Below, piece by piece: positions 1 to 9,037 of a stretch of 64,000 nucleotides of DNA. Within the stretch, counting starts at the first letter, position 1, and each line of letters opens with the position of its first letter. Made by a program: the position numbers and the translations under genes. The notes beneath the pieces are model-generated. The model was not told where the DNA came from. It saw nothing but the letters and a program-made list of their open reading frames with translations, and did no database searches. This DNA comes from Burkholderia sp. WP9 (GTDB lineage: Bacteria; Pseudomonadota; Gammaproteobacteria; Burkholderiales; Burkholderiaceae). The stretch covers positions 3,286,001 through 3,350,000 of the forward strand of contig NZ_FNTG01000002.1 in assembly GCF_900104795.1 (NCBI RefSeq), written 5' to 3'.

Positions 1-357
1 CACGAAATCGGCGAGGCTGAAGTTGCGCTGTTGCTTCGCGGTGGCGTATGCGGCGGCGATCTCAGCAGGCGATGCAAGCGGCACCATGTCCGCGAAAGTT
101 TTGCTGTCGGGAAACAGATGCGCGAGCTGCACATCGCGATAGAGCGTGGGGTATTGCTCCGACGGTGGAATCGGCACGACGGGCGACGCCTGCGTGGGCG
201 GCTCGACGTGCACGGCGGCGGCCACGATGCCGTCGTGTGCAGCAGGCGCAGTGGCTGCCTGCGCCACGCCGCTCGCCGACGCATGCCATACGAGCGCGGC
301 GGCGAGCAGGGTGCGCAACGGGTTGCGGGAGAGTGCGATGAAGGCGTGAGAAGGCAT
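1..357 (-). CDS. treA: Periplasmic alpha,alpha-trehalase, N-terminal part (runs off the left edge)
   Basis: The reverse strand is open from an ATG at 357 to the window edge (119 codons, no stop). It begins with a signal peptide: a basic start, then a hydrophobic stretch around LLAAALVW, with probable cleavage near GVAQA. The mature part carries the segment YRDVQLAHLFPDSKTFADMV, which closely resembles the N-terminus of bacterial TreA (GH37), where the family reads NDVQNAKLFPDQKTFAD. TreA hydrolyses trehalose to two glucose molecules in the periplasm. The catalytic residues lie outside the window, so activity cannot be judged. The gene is divergent from the hybrid kinase to its right, with about 260 bp between them. 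Confidence 0.85.
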   Translation of the reverse strand, partial: MPSHAFIALSRNPLRTLLAAALVWHASASGVAQAATAPAAHDGIVAAAVHVEPPTQASPVVPIPPSEQYPTLYRDVQLAHLFPDSKTFADMVPLASPAEIAAAYATAKQQRNFSLADFV

Positions 358-621
358 CGGCTACCAGATCAAAGTGGGCGGCGAACGAATGATCGAACGG
401 GGCGAAATTGCATTCCTCGCATGATTGACCCGCGTGCGTCGCGCAAAGTTGCGTCGGCCGGCAACAGCCCCGCCCAGTAAGCCTAAAACCGCATTCGGGC
501 ATCTCAAAACAAACACCCATCCTGTATGATTACGCCCGTCGTAGCGCGACAAAATGAATCACTCGACATACCCGAAAAATATTCCGAATCGCCACGATTC
601 GCCCAGCCGAAGACAGAAAAA
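358..621. other. Intergenic region between treA and the hybrid kinase
   Basis: This divergent spacer must hold promoters for both neighbours. A TATGAT hexamer at 524-529 could be a -10 element for the kinase gene; if so, the ATG at 526 cannot be its start. No convincing -35, hairpin or small gene was seen. Confidence 0.3.
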
Positions 622-3600
622 ATGACCGCATCTCAGGCCGTCGACCAGAATCGTTTTCGCAGCATCATTCGCCGCAATATTGCGTTGCCCCTGGGTGTCG
701 GCCTGGTGACCATGGCGGTCTTCGTCGGACTGATCGCGTATCTGGTTTCGACCATGAACTGGGCCGAGCACTCCGAGCGCGTAATCGGGCAGGCCAATGA
801 AATGCTGCGCCTCGCGGTCGATCGCGAATCCTCCATGCGCGGTTTCCTGATCACGGGCGACGAGAGTTTCCTCACGCCGTATGAAGAAGGCGGCCCGCGA
901 TTCAAGACTCAGATCGAGGCCCTGCAGGAGCTGGTCTCCGACAACCCGCCCCAAGTCGAAAAACTCAAGCAGATCGCTGCGATTCAGCAACGCTGGAGTA
1001 ACTTCGCCGAACAGATGATCGACGCGCGCCGGCGTAATCAGGATTTCGAAAGTGCCGTGGCGAGCGGCCGTGGCAAGATCGAATTCGATGAAACGCGCCG
1101 CGAATTCGGCGATTTTCTGGATGTCGAATTGCGCCTGCGCCAGGAACGCGCGGAAGCGACGCGCCGCGTCACCACCACGCTGGTGAGCGTGTTTCTGCTC
1201 TTCAGCCTGAGCGTGAGCGGTCTGCTCGCGTGGATCGGGCGGCGCGAACTGATGAGCCTGTCGTCCACCTATGACAGCGCGCTGCGGCAGCAGGCTGACC
1301 AGACGGAGATGTTGCAGGAGCAGGTGTGGTTGCGCTCGGGGCAGCGTCTGCTTGCCGAAAAGGTCGTCGGCCAGACTACCTCGCCGCTGGTGGGCCGCGC
1401 GATGCTCGACTTCCTCGCGCAGTATCTCGACGCCGTCGTCGCCGCGCTCTACGTGCGCGACAAACGGCATGGCACGCTGCGCCGCATCGCGACTTATGGG
1501 TTTAGCCGTGAAAGCGAGCAGGCCGCGGCGCGCAATTTCGAAGAAGGCGAGACGCTGATCGGGCAGGCGGCCTCGGCGCGCCGTACGCTGGTCTTGCGCG
1601 ATGTGCCGGCCAATTACGTGCAAGTGGTGTCGGCCACCGGCAAGAGCGTGCCGAAGAATCTGCTCATCATGCCGATCGAAAACGACGGCGATGTCAACGG
1701 CGTCGTCGAACTGGGCTTTGTGCGCGAGCTGACTGTGCGCGACCAGGAGTTCATGGAACTGATCGCGAACAGCATGGGCGACTTCGTCGAAGCGGCGCTG
1801 TATCGCGAGCGGTTGCAGGACGCGCTGGCCGAAACGCAGCAGCTGAATGAAGAGTTGCAGGTGCAGCAGGAAGAGTTGCGCGTCTCCAATGAAGGGCTCG
1901 AAGAACGCGGCCGCGCGCTGATGGAGTCGCAAACGCGGCTGGAAGCGCAGCAGGCCGAACTCGAACAGACCAACGTGCAACTGGAAGAATACGCGCAGCG
2001 TCTCGAGCGGCAAAAGTCCGATCTGCTGCGCGCGCAGGACGACCTCGCGGCCAACGCGGCGCGCCTCGAACAGTCGAGCCGCTACAAGTCCGAGTTCCTC
2101 GCCAACATGTCGCACGAACTGCGCACGCCGTTGAACAGTTCGCTGATTCTCGCCAAGCTGCTGCAGCAGAACCGCACCGGCAATCTGACCGAAGAACAGG
2201 TGCGCTACGCGGAGACGATTCACGCTTCCAATAGCGACCTGCTGGTGCTGATCAACGACATTCTGGATCTTTCCAAGGTCGAAGCCGGCCAGGTCACGGT
2301 CGAACTCGAAACGGTATCGATCGACGCGACCCTTCAGGCGCTCGAGGAAATGTTCAAGCCAATGGCCGGCGCCAAGCATTTGCAGCTCAGCTTCGACCGC
2401 TTGCCGGGCACGCCGGATACGTTCATCACGGACGGCCAGCGCGTCACGCAGATTCTGCGCAACCTGCTCTCCAACGCGGTGAAGTTCACCGAACGCGGCG
2501 AGGTGGCGCTCTCGGTTGCACCCGCTGAAGGCGGCATGCTGCGGATCGACGTGCGTGACTCCGGCATCGGCATCGCGCCCGACAAGCTGGACATGATCTT
2601 CGAAGCGTTCCAGCAGGCGGACGGCTCGACCAGCCGTCAATACGGCGGCAGCGGTCTGGGTCTGTCGATTTCGCGTGAGTTTTCGCGCTTGCTGGGCGGC
2701 CGCATTACCGTTGCGAGCGAGATCGGCAAGGGCAGCGTGTTCACGCTGTGGCTGCCGATCGATGCGGAAGCGGCCCTGAACACGAACTCAGGCGCGCACA
2801 ATCCGGCGCCGGTGTTTGCACCGGCCGTGGCGCCGGCCGGTCCCCAGGCCGCGGCCGGATCGGCGGTAGAACCGCTGCTGGCGCGGACGTCTTCGGTCGG
2901 CAGTCCGCCCACGGTGATCACGCCCGCCAATGGCCTCATGAACGTCCACACTGGCGGTCACGGCACGGGCACTACGCTCGAAACGCCGATTCGCCCGATT
3001 GCCGACGACCGTGACAACCGCACGCGTGCGGGCCGTCTGATCGTGGCCGTGGAAGACGATCTCGCGTTCGCCGAAATCCTGCGCGAGCTGACGCATGAAC
3101 TCGACTTCGATTTCGTCCACGCGAGCGACGCCGCGAGCGGCCTCACACTGGTGCGCGACATGCGCCCGGCGGCCGTGCTGCTCGATGTCGGCCTGCCGGA
3201 CCGCTCCGGCCTGACCGTGCTGGAGTGGCTGAAGAACGACCCGCTCACGCGGCACATTCCGATCCATATCGTCTCCGCCACCGATCACGCCGACAAGGCG
3301 CTGCACCTCGGCGCTATCGGCTATACGCTTAAGCCGACCGCGCGCAGCACGATGGAAGCCGCGATCCGCCGCCTCGAAGCGCGTTTGCAGCAGCGCCTCA
3401 AACGCGTGCTCGTGATCGAGGACGACGCGCCGATGCGCGAAAGCATCCGCGCGCTCCTGCAAAGCGAAAACACCGAGATCGTTGCGGTCGCAACCTTGGC
3501 GGAAGCGTTGGAGTATCTGGCAAAGGTCTCGTTCGACTGCGTGGTGACCGATCTCGCGCTGCCCGACGGCACCGGCTACGACCTGCTCGAACGGCTCGCA

Positions 3601-4206
3601 ACGAACACCGCGCATGTCTCGCTGCCCGTCATCGTTTATACCGGCCGGATGCTCTCCGACGAAGAAGAGCACCGCCTGCGCCGCTATTCGAAATCGATCA
3701 TCATCAAGGGGGCGAAGTCGCCCGAACGGCTGCTCGACGAAGTCACGCTGTTCCTGCACAGCGTCGAGTCGTCGCTCGCGCCCGAGCAGCAGCGCATGCT
3801 GCGCACGGTACGTCAGCGCGATAATGCGTTCGAGGGCCGCACGATCCTGCTGGCCGAAGACGACGTGCGCAATATCTTTGCGCTCTCGCATGTGCTGGAG
3901 CCGCTCGGTGCGAAACTGCAGATTGCGCGCAACGGCCGCGAAGCGCTCGAAGCGCTGGAAAACGGTCCCGAAGTACATCTGATCCTGATGGATATCATGA
4001 TGCCGGAGATGGACGGTTTGACTGCGATGGGCGAGATTCGCCGCAATCCGCGTTTCGCTCATCTGCCGATCATCGCGCTGACCGCGAAGGCGATGGCGAA
4101 CGACCGCACGCGCTGCCTCGAAGCCGGCGCGGACGACTACGTTTCCAAGCCGATCGACGTGGACAAGCTGGTCGCGCTGTGCCGCGTGTGGTTGCGGCAA
4201 CGCTAG
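622..4206 (+). CDS. Hybrid sensor histidine kinase with CHASE3, GAF and three receiver domains
   Basis: An inner-membrane hybrid kinase of about 1194 residues. Order: membrane segment (about 21-43), CHASE3-like periplasmic domain (the VDRESSMRGFLITGDE region is typical), second membrane segment (about 183-205), GAF domain (240-395), a Glu/Gln-rich coiled coil (395-485), HisKA with SHELRTPLN (His498), HATPase with DSGIGI and GGSGLGLS, then three receivers with phospho-acceptor Asp near 855 (LLDVGLPD), 977 (VTDLALPD) and 1124 (LMDIMMPEMDG). The third receiver keeps the ALTAKAM and KPID motifs. The order HK-REC-REC-REC suggests phosphate flow to a partner outside the protein. It heads a run with cheR, cheB and a receiver-kinase. 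Start: ATG 622 was preferred; an in-frame ATG at 526 would add 32 poorly structured residues and overlaps a -10-like TATGAT. Neither start has a strong ribosome-binding site. Confidence 0.9.
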   Translation: MTASQAVDQNRFRSIIRRNIALPLGVGLVTMAVFVGLIAYLVSTMNWAEHSERVIGQANEMLRLAVDRESSMRGFLITGDESFLTPYEEGGPRFKTQIEALQELVSDNPPQVEKLKQIAAIQQRWSNFAEQMIDARRRNQDFESAVASGRGKIEFDETRREFGDFLDVELRLRQERAEATRRVTTTLVSVFLLFSLSVSGLLAWIGRRELMSLSSTYDSALRQQADQTEMLQEQVWLRSGQRLLAEKVVGQTTSPLVGRAMLDFLAQYLDAVVAALYVRDKRHGTLRRIATYGFSRESEQAAARNFEEGETLIGQAASARRTLVLRDVPANYVQVVSATGKSVPKNLLIMPIENDGDVNGVVELGFVRELTVRDQEFMELIANSMGDFVEAALYRERLQDALAETQQLNEELQVQQEELRVSNEGLEERGRALMESQTRLEAQQAELEQTNVQLEEYAQRLERQKSDLLRAQDDLAANAARLEQSSRYKSEFLANMSHELRTPLNSSLILAKLLQQNRTGNLTEEQVRYAETIHASNSDLLVLINDILDLSKVEAGQVTVELETVSIDATLQALEEMFKPMAGAKHLQLSFDRLPGTPDTFITDGQRVTQILRNLLSNAVKFTERGEVALSVAPAEGGMLRIDVRDSGIGIAPDKLDMIFEAFQQADGSTSRQYGGSGLGLSISREFSRLLGGRITVASEIGKGSVFTLWLPIDAEAALNTNSGAHNPAPVFAPAVAPAGPQAAAGSAVEPLLARTSSVGSPPTVITPANGLMNVHTGGHGTGTTLETPIRPIADDRDNRTRAGRLIVAVEDDLAFAEILRELTHELDFDFVHASDAASGLTLVRDMRPAAVLLDVGLPDRSGLTVLEWLKNDPLTRHIPIHIVSATDHADKALHLGAIGYTLKPTARSTMEAAIRRLEARLQQRLKRVLVIEDDAPMRESIRALLQSENTEIVAVATLAEALEYLAKVSFDCVVTDLALPDGTGYDLLERLATNTAHVSLPVIVYTGRMLSDEEEHRLRRYSKSIIIKGAKSPERLLDEVTLFLHSVESSLAPEQQRMLRTVRQRDNAFEGRTILLAEDDVRNIFALSHVLEPLGAKLQIARNGREALEALENGPEVHLILMDIMMPEMDGLTAMGEIRRNPRFAHLPIIALTAKAMANDRTRCLEAGADDYVSKPIDVDKLVALCRVWLRQR

Positions 4207-4250
4207 CAGGGGAAGGGAACACGTGAGCGAGTACGCATGAGCGAGTGCCA

Positions 4251-5096
4251 ATGAGTCAGTCCGAATTTGACGCGCCGCAACGCATCAGCGATTTCGACAT
4301 CGAGTTGAAACTGCTGCTGGAGGCGATTTATCTCAAGTATCAGCACGACTTTCGCCACTATGCGATGTCGTCGCTGCGGCGCCGCCTGTCCCAGGCGCTC
4401 GACGAGTTCGGGCTCAAGACGCTGTCGCAGTTGCAGGACCGCATCATGCGCAACGGCGACGAGTTCTCGCGGCTGTTCCAGTACCTCACGGTACAGGTGA
4501 GCGACATGTTTCGCGATCCGGCGTATTTCCTCGCGTTGCGCGAACATGTTCTGCCGCGTCTGCGCACCTATCCGTCGATCAAGGTGTGGGTAGCGGGATG
4601 CAGCACGGGCGAGGAACTCTGGTCGCTGAAAATCCTCTTCGACGAGGAGGGTCTGACCGAGCGCACACTGTTCTACGCGACCGACATCAGTCCGGACGCG
4701 CTGGCGCGCGCCGAGTCCGGCATCTACGCGCTCGACCGGATTCAGGGCTTCACGCAGAACTATCTGGCGGCGGGCGGCAAGCGTTCGCTGTCCGACTACT
4801 ATCACGCCGCGTATGGCGGCGCGCGCTTTGCCGGTTCGCTGAAAGAGCGCGTGGTGTTCGCCGACCACAGCCTTTCCACCGACGAAGTTTTCCTCGAAGC
4901 GCATCTGGTATCGTGCCGCAACGTGTTGATCTATTTCGATCGTGGTTTGCAGGATCGCGCGCTGGGTCTGTTCGAGAACGCGCTCGTGCGGCGTGGTTTT
5001 CTGGGTTTGGGCAGCAAGGAAAGCCTGCGTTTTTCCCGTCATTACGAAGCGTTCGACGAGTTCCGCCCGAGCGAACGCATTTATCAGAAGCGCTAG
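4251..5096 (+). CDS. cheR: CheR-type protein-glutamate methyltransferase
   Basis: About 281 residues, the usual length for CheR. The N-terminal helical domain (1-90, with SLRRRLSQALDEFG) is followed by the SAM-binding domain with motif VWVAGCSTGEELWS (about 113-126), the acidic FYATDIS segment and the NVLIYFD motif typical of CheR. It would transfer methyl groups from S-adenosylmethionine to glutamates on a receptor or other target. No chemoreceptor is encoded nearby, so this CheR probably works in the local non-motility circuit with the hybrid kinases rather than in flagellar chemotaxis. ATG 4251 is taken as start; an in-frame GTG lies at 4245. It starts 45 bp after the kinase gene and is followed 10 bp later by cheB. 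Confidence 0.9.
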   Translation: MSQSEFDAPQRISDFDIELKLLLEAIYLKYQHDFRHYAMSSLRRRLSQALDEFGLKTLSQLQDRIMRNGDEFSRLFQYLTVQVSDMFRDPAYFLALREHVLPRLRTYPSIKVWVAGCSTGEELWSLKILFDEEGLTERTLFYATDISPDALARAESGIYALDRIQGFTQNYLAAGGKRSLSDYYHAAYGGARFAGSLKERVVFADHSLSTDEVFLEAHLVSCRNVLIYFDRGLQDRALGLFENALVRRGFLGLGSKESLRFSRHYEAFDEFRPSERIYQKR

Positions 5097-5106
5097 CACG
5101 CTCACC

Positions 5107-5745
5107 ATGCCAAGCTCATCTGTTCACCCTGCTGCCGACCCTCAACCGCGTGCCGAAGCGGCACGCGGCTACGAGCTCGTCGTGATCGGCGCCTCGGCGG
5201 GTGGCATCGAAGTGCTGAACGTGCTGCTCGGCGCGCTGCCCGTGGACTTTGCCGCGGCCGTCATGATCGTCACGCACCTGCCGCCTGATTCACCCAGCTA
5301 TCTGGTGGGCGCGTTCGCGCACCGCTGTGCTTTGCCGGTGCTCGAGCCCGATGCGGGCGAACGCATCATGGCGGGCCGCGTGCATATTGCACCGCCTGGC
5401 TATCACATGCTGGTGGAAGTGGACCGCACTGTCGCGCTCTCCACCGACGCCGCCGTGCGCTTTTCGCGCCCCTCGATCGACGTGCTGTTCGAGTCGGCCG
5501 CCGCCGTGTATGGCGAGCGCCTGCTGGCGATCCTGCTGTCCGGCGCCAACGACGACGGCGCGCAAGGCCTGAAGCGGGTGCGTGCGCTGGGCGGCGCCAC
5601 GTGGGTGCAGGCGCCGGACACCGCCGGCTCCCCCGAAATGCCGCGTGCCGCGATTGAGCGCGGCGCGGCGCAATTTATTTACACTCCTGAAACCATGGCC
5701 CGGCGGCTTGCCGCATTGCCGGCCTCTCTTGACCCGATGCCATGA
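5107..5745 (+). CDS. cheB: CheB-type protein-glutamate methylesterase (catalytic domain only)
   Basis: A 212-residue protein consisting only of the CheB methylesterase domain; the N-terminal receiver of classical CheB is absent. The catalytic triad is visible: Ser30 in GASAGG, His57 in VTHLPP and Asp150 in SGANDDGA. It should hydrolyse the glutamyl methyl esters made by the neighbouring CheR. Without its own receiver it cannot be phosphorylated directly, so control would come from a partner, perhaps a receiver of the adjacent kinases (inference). The frame is open further upstream through cheR, but ATG 5107 fits the family and the 10 bp gap. The stop overlaps the next gene in ATGA. Confidence 0.88.
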   Translation: MPSSSVHPAADPQPRAEAARGYELVVIGASAGGIEVLNVLLGALPVDFAAAVMIVTHLPPDSPSYLVGAFAHRCALPVLEPDAGERIMAGRVHIAPPGYHMLVEVDRTVALSTDAAVRFSRPSIDVLFESAAAVYGERLLAILLSGANDDGAQGLKRVRALGGATWVQAPDTAGSPEMPRAAIERGAAQFIYTPETMARRLAALPASLDPMP

Positions 5746-6869
5746 CGAATTCACCCGTGAACATTCTCATCGTCGACGACATCGTCCACAACATCACGGC
5801 GCTCGAGGCCTTGCTGGCGCGGCCGGATCTGGCCGTGCTGGTGGCCGATTCGGGCACGGCGGCGCTCGACCTGCTGCTCAAGCACGAAGTCGCGCTGGCG
5901 ATTCTCGACGTCAACATGCCCGGCATGAACGGCTTCGAACTGGCCGCGCTGATGCGCGGCAGCCCGCGAACCTCGCACGTGCCGATCATCTTTCTGACGG
6001 CGACCGCCCAGGATGCTTCGCGCACCTTCCGCGGTTATGAGGCCGGCGCGGTCGATTTCCTGTACAAGCCGTTCGATCCGCGCATTCTGCAATCGAAGGT
6101 CGACGTGTTCGTGCAACTCGAACAGCAGAAACGGCAACTGGCCGCGCAGCTCGTCACCACGCGGCAAATGCTGGAAGCCAACGAGATGCTGATGGCGGTG
6201 CTGAGTCACGATTTGCGCACGCCGCTCGGTGCCGTGCTGGCGTCGGCGGAATACCTGATGCGCACGGCCGCCGACGAACAATCGGCAACCGTCGCCGCGC
6301 GCGTGAAGAACAGTTCGCTGCGCATGGCGCGCATGGTCGACCAGTTGCTCAATCTGGCCCGTTTGCAGGGCGGGCGCCTGCCGTTGCAGCCGCGCTCGAT
6401 CGAGTTGGCGACGCTGTGCCGCTCGGTGATCGACGAGTTCGCGTCGCGGGAGAACGGCAAGCGGATCGTGTTCGCGAGCCGCGGCAATACCGCGGGCGCG
6501 TGGGACACCGACCTCGTCTGGCAGGCCGTGTCGAATCTGGTGAGCAATGCGCTGCATCACGGCGTGCCGGGCGGCGATATCGGTGTCGAAGTGGATGGCG
6601 AAGCGGTCGATTCAGTGCGCCTGAAGGTCGCCAATCGCGGGACCATTCCGCCCGAGGTGTTTCCGCACCTGTTCAAGGCGTTCGGGCCGAACAATAGCGG
6701 CGCACGTTCGCGTGAAGGGCTGGGGCTCGGCCTTCATATCGTGCAGGAGATCGCCCGCATGCACGGCGGCAACGTCAGTGTGCATTCAGACGAAGCCACG
6801 GGCACGGTCTTCACGATCGAGTTGCCGAGAATGGTCACGTTCCAACGCGGGTCGTTTACGCGCAAGTGA
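5742..6869 (+). CDS. Response regulator-histidine kinase fusion (REC-HisKA-HATPase)
   Basis: A soluble 375-residue protein with an N-terminal receiver (1-120; ILIVDDIVHN start, Asp56 in LAILDVNMPGMNG, KPFDP near 107), a HisKA domain with His156 in VLSHDLRTPLGA, and a HATPase domain with GLGLGLHIVQEIARMHGG. It has no membrane segment, so it is a cytoplasmic kinase controlled by phosphorylation of its own receiver, plausibly by the large hybrid kinase at the head of the operon. The start ATG overlaps the cheB stop (ATGA), a sign of translational coupling. The output of the pathway is not visible; the nearest candidate is the LuxR-type regulator downstream. Confidence 0.9.
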   Translation: MTNSPVNILIVDDIVHNITALEALLARPDLAVLVADSGTAALDLLLKHEVALAILDVNMPGMNGFELAALMRGSPRTSHVPIIFLTATAQDASRTFRGYEAGAVDFLYKPFDPRILQSKVDVFVQLEQQKRQLAAQLVTTRQMLEANEMLMAVLSHDLRTPLGAVLASAEYLMRTAADEQSATVAARVKNSSLRMARMVDQLLNLARLQGGRLPLQPRSIELATLCRSVIDEFASRENGKRIVFASRGNTAGAWDTDLVWQAVSNLVSNALHHGVPGGDIGVEVDGEAVDSVRLKVANRGTIPPEVFPHLFKAFGPNNSGARSREGLGLGLHIVQEIARMHGGNVSVHSDEATGTVFTIELPRMVTFQRGSFTRK

Positions 6870-6971
6870 GCGCGCTCATCCGGGGTGCTGAACCGGCAGT
6901 GAAAGACGGCTCCCGCGTGGCGCTGTGCTACGCTTGCAGGACCGAACCCAGCACGGCAACCCGTATCCATC

Positions 6972-7790
6972 ATGCGTTCCTGGCGCATTTCTCCACCGCA
7001 CCGCAGCGAACAGATCAGCACCTCGCGTGCGACTGAACTCGTCATGTCGATTTCGCATGCGGATGCCGATGCGCTGGCCGCCAGCATACTGAAAACGGTC
7101 GGCGATACGCTGCCGGTTTCGCAGTGCACCATCTTCGCGTACGAATTCGACGCGCGGCCGCGCACGGTTTCCGCGGCCGATCATCGCGGAGGCCGTTTTC
7201 TGCGCGACATCGCGGATCGCTATGCCACGCATTTCTATGCACTCGACGGCAACCGCGCGATCATCGGCCGGTCGTATGAAAAACCGGCTCGCGACGCGCT
7301 GGTGCTGCACCAGCAGCATAGCGACGAGATCGAAAACGAGGCCTATCGCGCCGCCTGCTACGCGCAGCCGAATGTGTCCGACCGGTTATCGTTGCTCGTG
7401 CAGCCCGTGGAAAGCGTCTGGCTGTCGATCAACCTGTACCGCGACCGTGCCTATGGCGTGTTTCAGCCAGGTGAACTGGAGCGCGTGGAAACTTTCGCGC
7501 CTCTGTTCGCGCACGCGGCCAAGGGCCATTACGCGTTGAATGGGCAGCATCAGCAGGGTTCGGCCGCGGCGATGCTGGCGCGTGTCAGGCGCGCTTGCCC
7601 CGCACTCACGCCGCGCGAACTCGACGTGCTGCGCGGCACGCTCGAAGGCGCGAGCGCCGTTGAAATCGCACAGCGCATGGGCGTCAAGCCTGCCAGTGTG
7701 ATCACCTACCAGAAGCGCGCCTACGCGCGCCTCGGGATATCGAGCCAACGCCAGCTGTTCGCGTTGTGCATGGTGCCCGAGCGGGCCTGA
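6972..7790 (+). CDS. LuxR-family DNA-binding transcriptional regulator
   Basis: A 272-residue protein with a C-terminal LuxR-type helix-turn-helix (about 205-265): LTPRELDVLRGTLEGASAVE followed by an AQRMGVKPASVITYQKRAYA recognition region. The N-terminal 200 residues are a GAF-like or autoinducer-like sensor half of unknown ligand; the residues that define acyl-homoserine-lactone binding in true LuxR proteins are not evident and no luxI gene is near. It may be a LuxR solo. It lies 102 bp after the kinase operon on the same strand and could be its transcriptional output, but this is inference. An in-frame ATG at residue 25 (7044) is an alternative start. Confidence 0.8.
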   Translation: MRSWRISPPHRSEQISTSRATELVMSISHADADALAASILKTVGDTLPVSQCTIFAYEFDARPRTVSAADHRGGRFLRDIADRYATHFYALDGNRAIIGRSYEKPARDALVLHQQHSDEIENEAYRAACYAQPNVSDRLSLLVQPVESVWLSINLYRDRAYGVFQPGELERVETFAPLFAHAAKGHYALNGQHQQGSAAAMLARVRRACPALTPRELDVLRGTLEGASAVEIAQRMGVKPASVITYQKRAYARLGISSQRQLFALCMVPERA

Positions 7791-7827
7791 GCCGACGGGC
7801 TGTCGCTGCTGCCGCTGCTGCTGCGCG

Positions 7828-8769
7828 TCATACGCGCCTTGATCGCGCGTCGGCCTGTGTCTCGCGATCCCAGCGTTTCAACCACGGCATGATGAAATCC
7901 GCGAAGCCGTCGGCGGGCGGCGACAGCGCGCGCTCGGTGGAACGATACACGCACACTTCGCGGATCGTTTCCGGATCGACAATGCGCTTCATGACCAGCC
8001 CGAAGCTGCGCGCCAATGGCGCAACGTAGGCGGGCGCGAGCGTGACGGCCAGCCCCTGCGCGGCAAGGCCGAACGCCGTGGTCACATTGTCTACGACATC
8101 TACGGGAATGATGCGCGCCTCCACCGGCAGGTTAGCCAGCATCTGCCCGACTGCGCGCTCGTGGTCGCGGCCGGTGGCGATGATCGGCACGCCGCGCAAA
8201 TGCGGCCACTGCACGCGGCGGCGCGCGTTCAACGGATGGCTCGGCGCGCACCACATCACCCAGGGGCTCGCGAACGCCGGATCGCAACGCACGCGCGCGC
8301 CGCTTTGACGGTCGGGGCCGATTGCGAGGTCCACGTCGCCGCTTTCCACGCGCTCCACCAGTTGCTCGACCACGGTGTCGCAAATGCGGACCACGACCTT
8401 CGGTTTGTCGCGTGCGTAGTCGGCGATGGCGGCGGGCAGCGCGGTCGCCGCCAGCACCAGGGGCGCACCGATCCGCACGATGCCGGCGGCGCGGTTGCGG
8501 ATATCGTCGGCGGATTGCGCGGCGGCGCGCACATGCCGCAACACCGATTCCGCCGACGACAGAAAATCCTGGCCCGCGCTCGACAGATTCACGCGCCGTG
8601 TGGTCCGGTCGAAGAGCCGGAAGCCGAGTTCCGTTTCGAGGTCGCCCAGCAACTGGCTGACCGCCGAAGAAGTCAGCCCGAGCCGTTCCGCCGCCGCGCC
8701 GATGCTATGCAAATCGACGATGGCGAGAAAGGCTTCGAACTGGCGGATGGTGACGCGCGTGAGTGGCAT
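7828..8769 (-). CDS. LysR-family transcriptional regulator
   Basis: A 313-residue LysR protein. The N-terminal winged helix-turn-helix is clear (ITIRQ-like start, then AAAERLGLTSSAVSQLLGDL), followed by the linker helix and a periplasmic-binding-protein-like effector domain. It is transcribed away from the aminotransferase operon at 9038, with 268 bp between the starts, the usual arrangement for a LysR regulator and its target. The effector is unknown; substrates or products of the aminotransferase/aldolase pathway would be candidates. It is convergent with the luxR-type gene, 37 bp apart. Confidence 0.9.
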   Translation of the reverse strand: MPLTRVTIRQFEAFLAIVDLHSIGAAAERLGLTSSAVSQLLGDLETELGFRLFDRTTRRVNLSSAGQDFLSSAESVLRHVRAAAQSADDIRNRAAGIVRIGAPLVLAATALPAAIADYARDKPKVVVRICDTVVEQLVERVESGDVDLAIGPDRQSGARVRCDPAFASPWVMWCAPSHPLNARRRVQWPHLRGVPIIATGRDHERAVGQMLANLPVEARIIPVDVVDNVTTAFGLAAQGLAVTLAPAYVAPLARSFGLVMKRIVDPETIREVCVYRSTERALSPPADGFADFIMPWLKRWDRETQADARSRRV

Positions 8770-9037
8770 CTGGCGATTCTAAAGAAAAACTAACGAATCG
8801 TGAAAAATCGATTGATTGTGTACCGCGTGCGGTTCGCGGAGACTTGTCCCAATCGACGCACTCAGCCAAACCCGCTTAGACTTCCGTCTCGCCGTGTCGT
8901 GAGCAAAGCCGCCGCGCACGCCGCTGCACAAGTCGGGACGCAAGCCGCTGCACAAACCGGGATGCGCCGTGCAGTGCAGTGCGGTACGCCACTGCGCCAA
9001 ACCGAGGCCGCCACGAGGCCCTATTCAAGGAATCACC
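8770..9037. promoter_or_regulatory. Divergent control region, lysR / aminotransferase
   Basis: The spacer holds an AATCG (8796-8800) / CGATT (8809-8813) inverted repeat close to the lysR start, in an AT-rich patch that would suit a LysR site with the T-N11-A pattern. It also holds a two-copy 24-bp imperfect tandem repeat (8920-8943 and 8944-8967), both beginning GCCGCTGCACAA. No gene was seen in it. Confidence 0.35.

Noticed and set aside
559..2640. Long minus-strand open frame (693 codons) opposite the hybrid kinase
   Set aside because: It is exactly antisense to conserved kinase domains and has Arg/His/Gln-rich composition typical of a GC-rich shadow frame.
6972..7790. LuxR-type gene as a quorum-sensing receptor
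   Set aside because: No luxI-type synthase is near and the ligand-pocket residues of acyl-homoserine-lactone receptors are not evident; kept as a LuxR-type regulator only.
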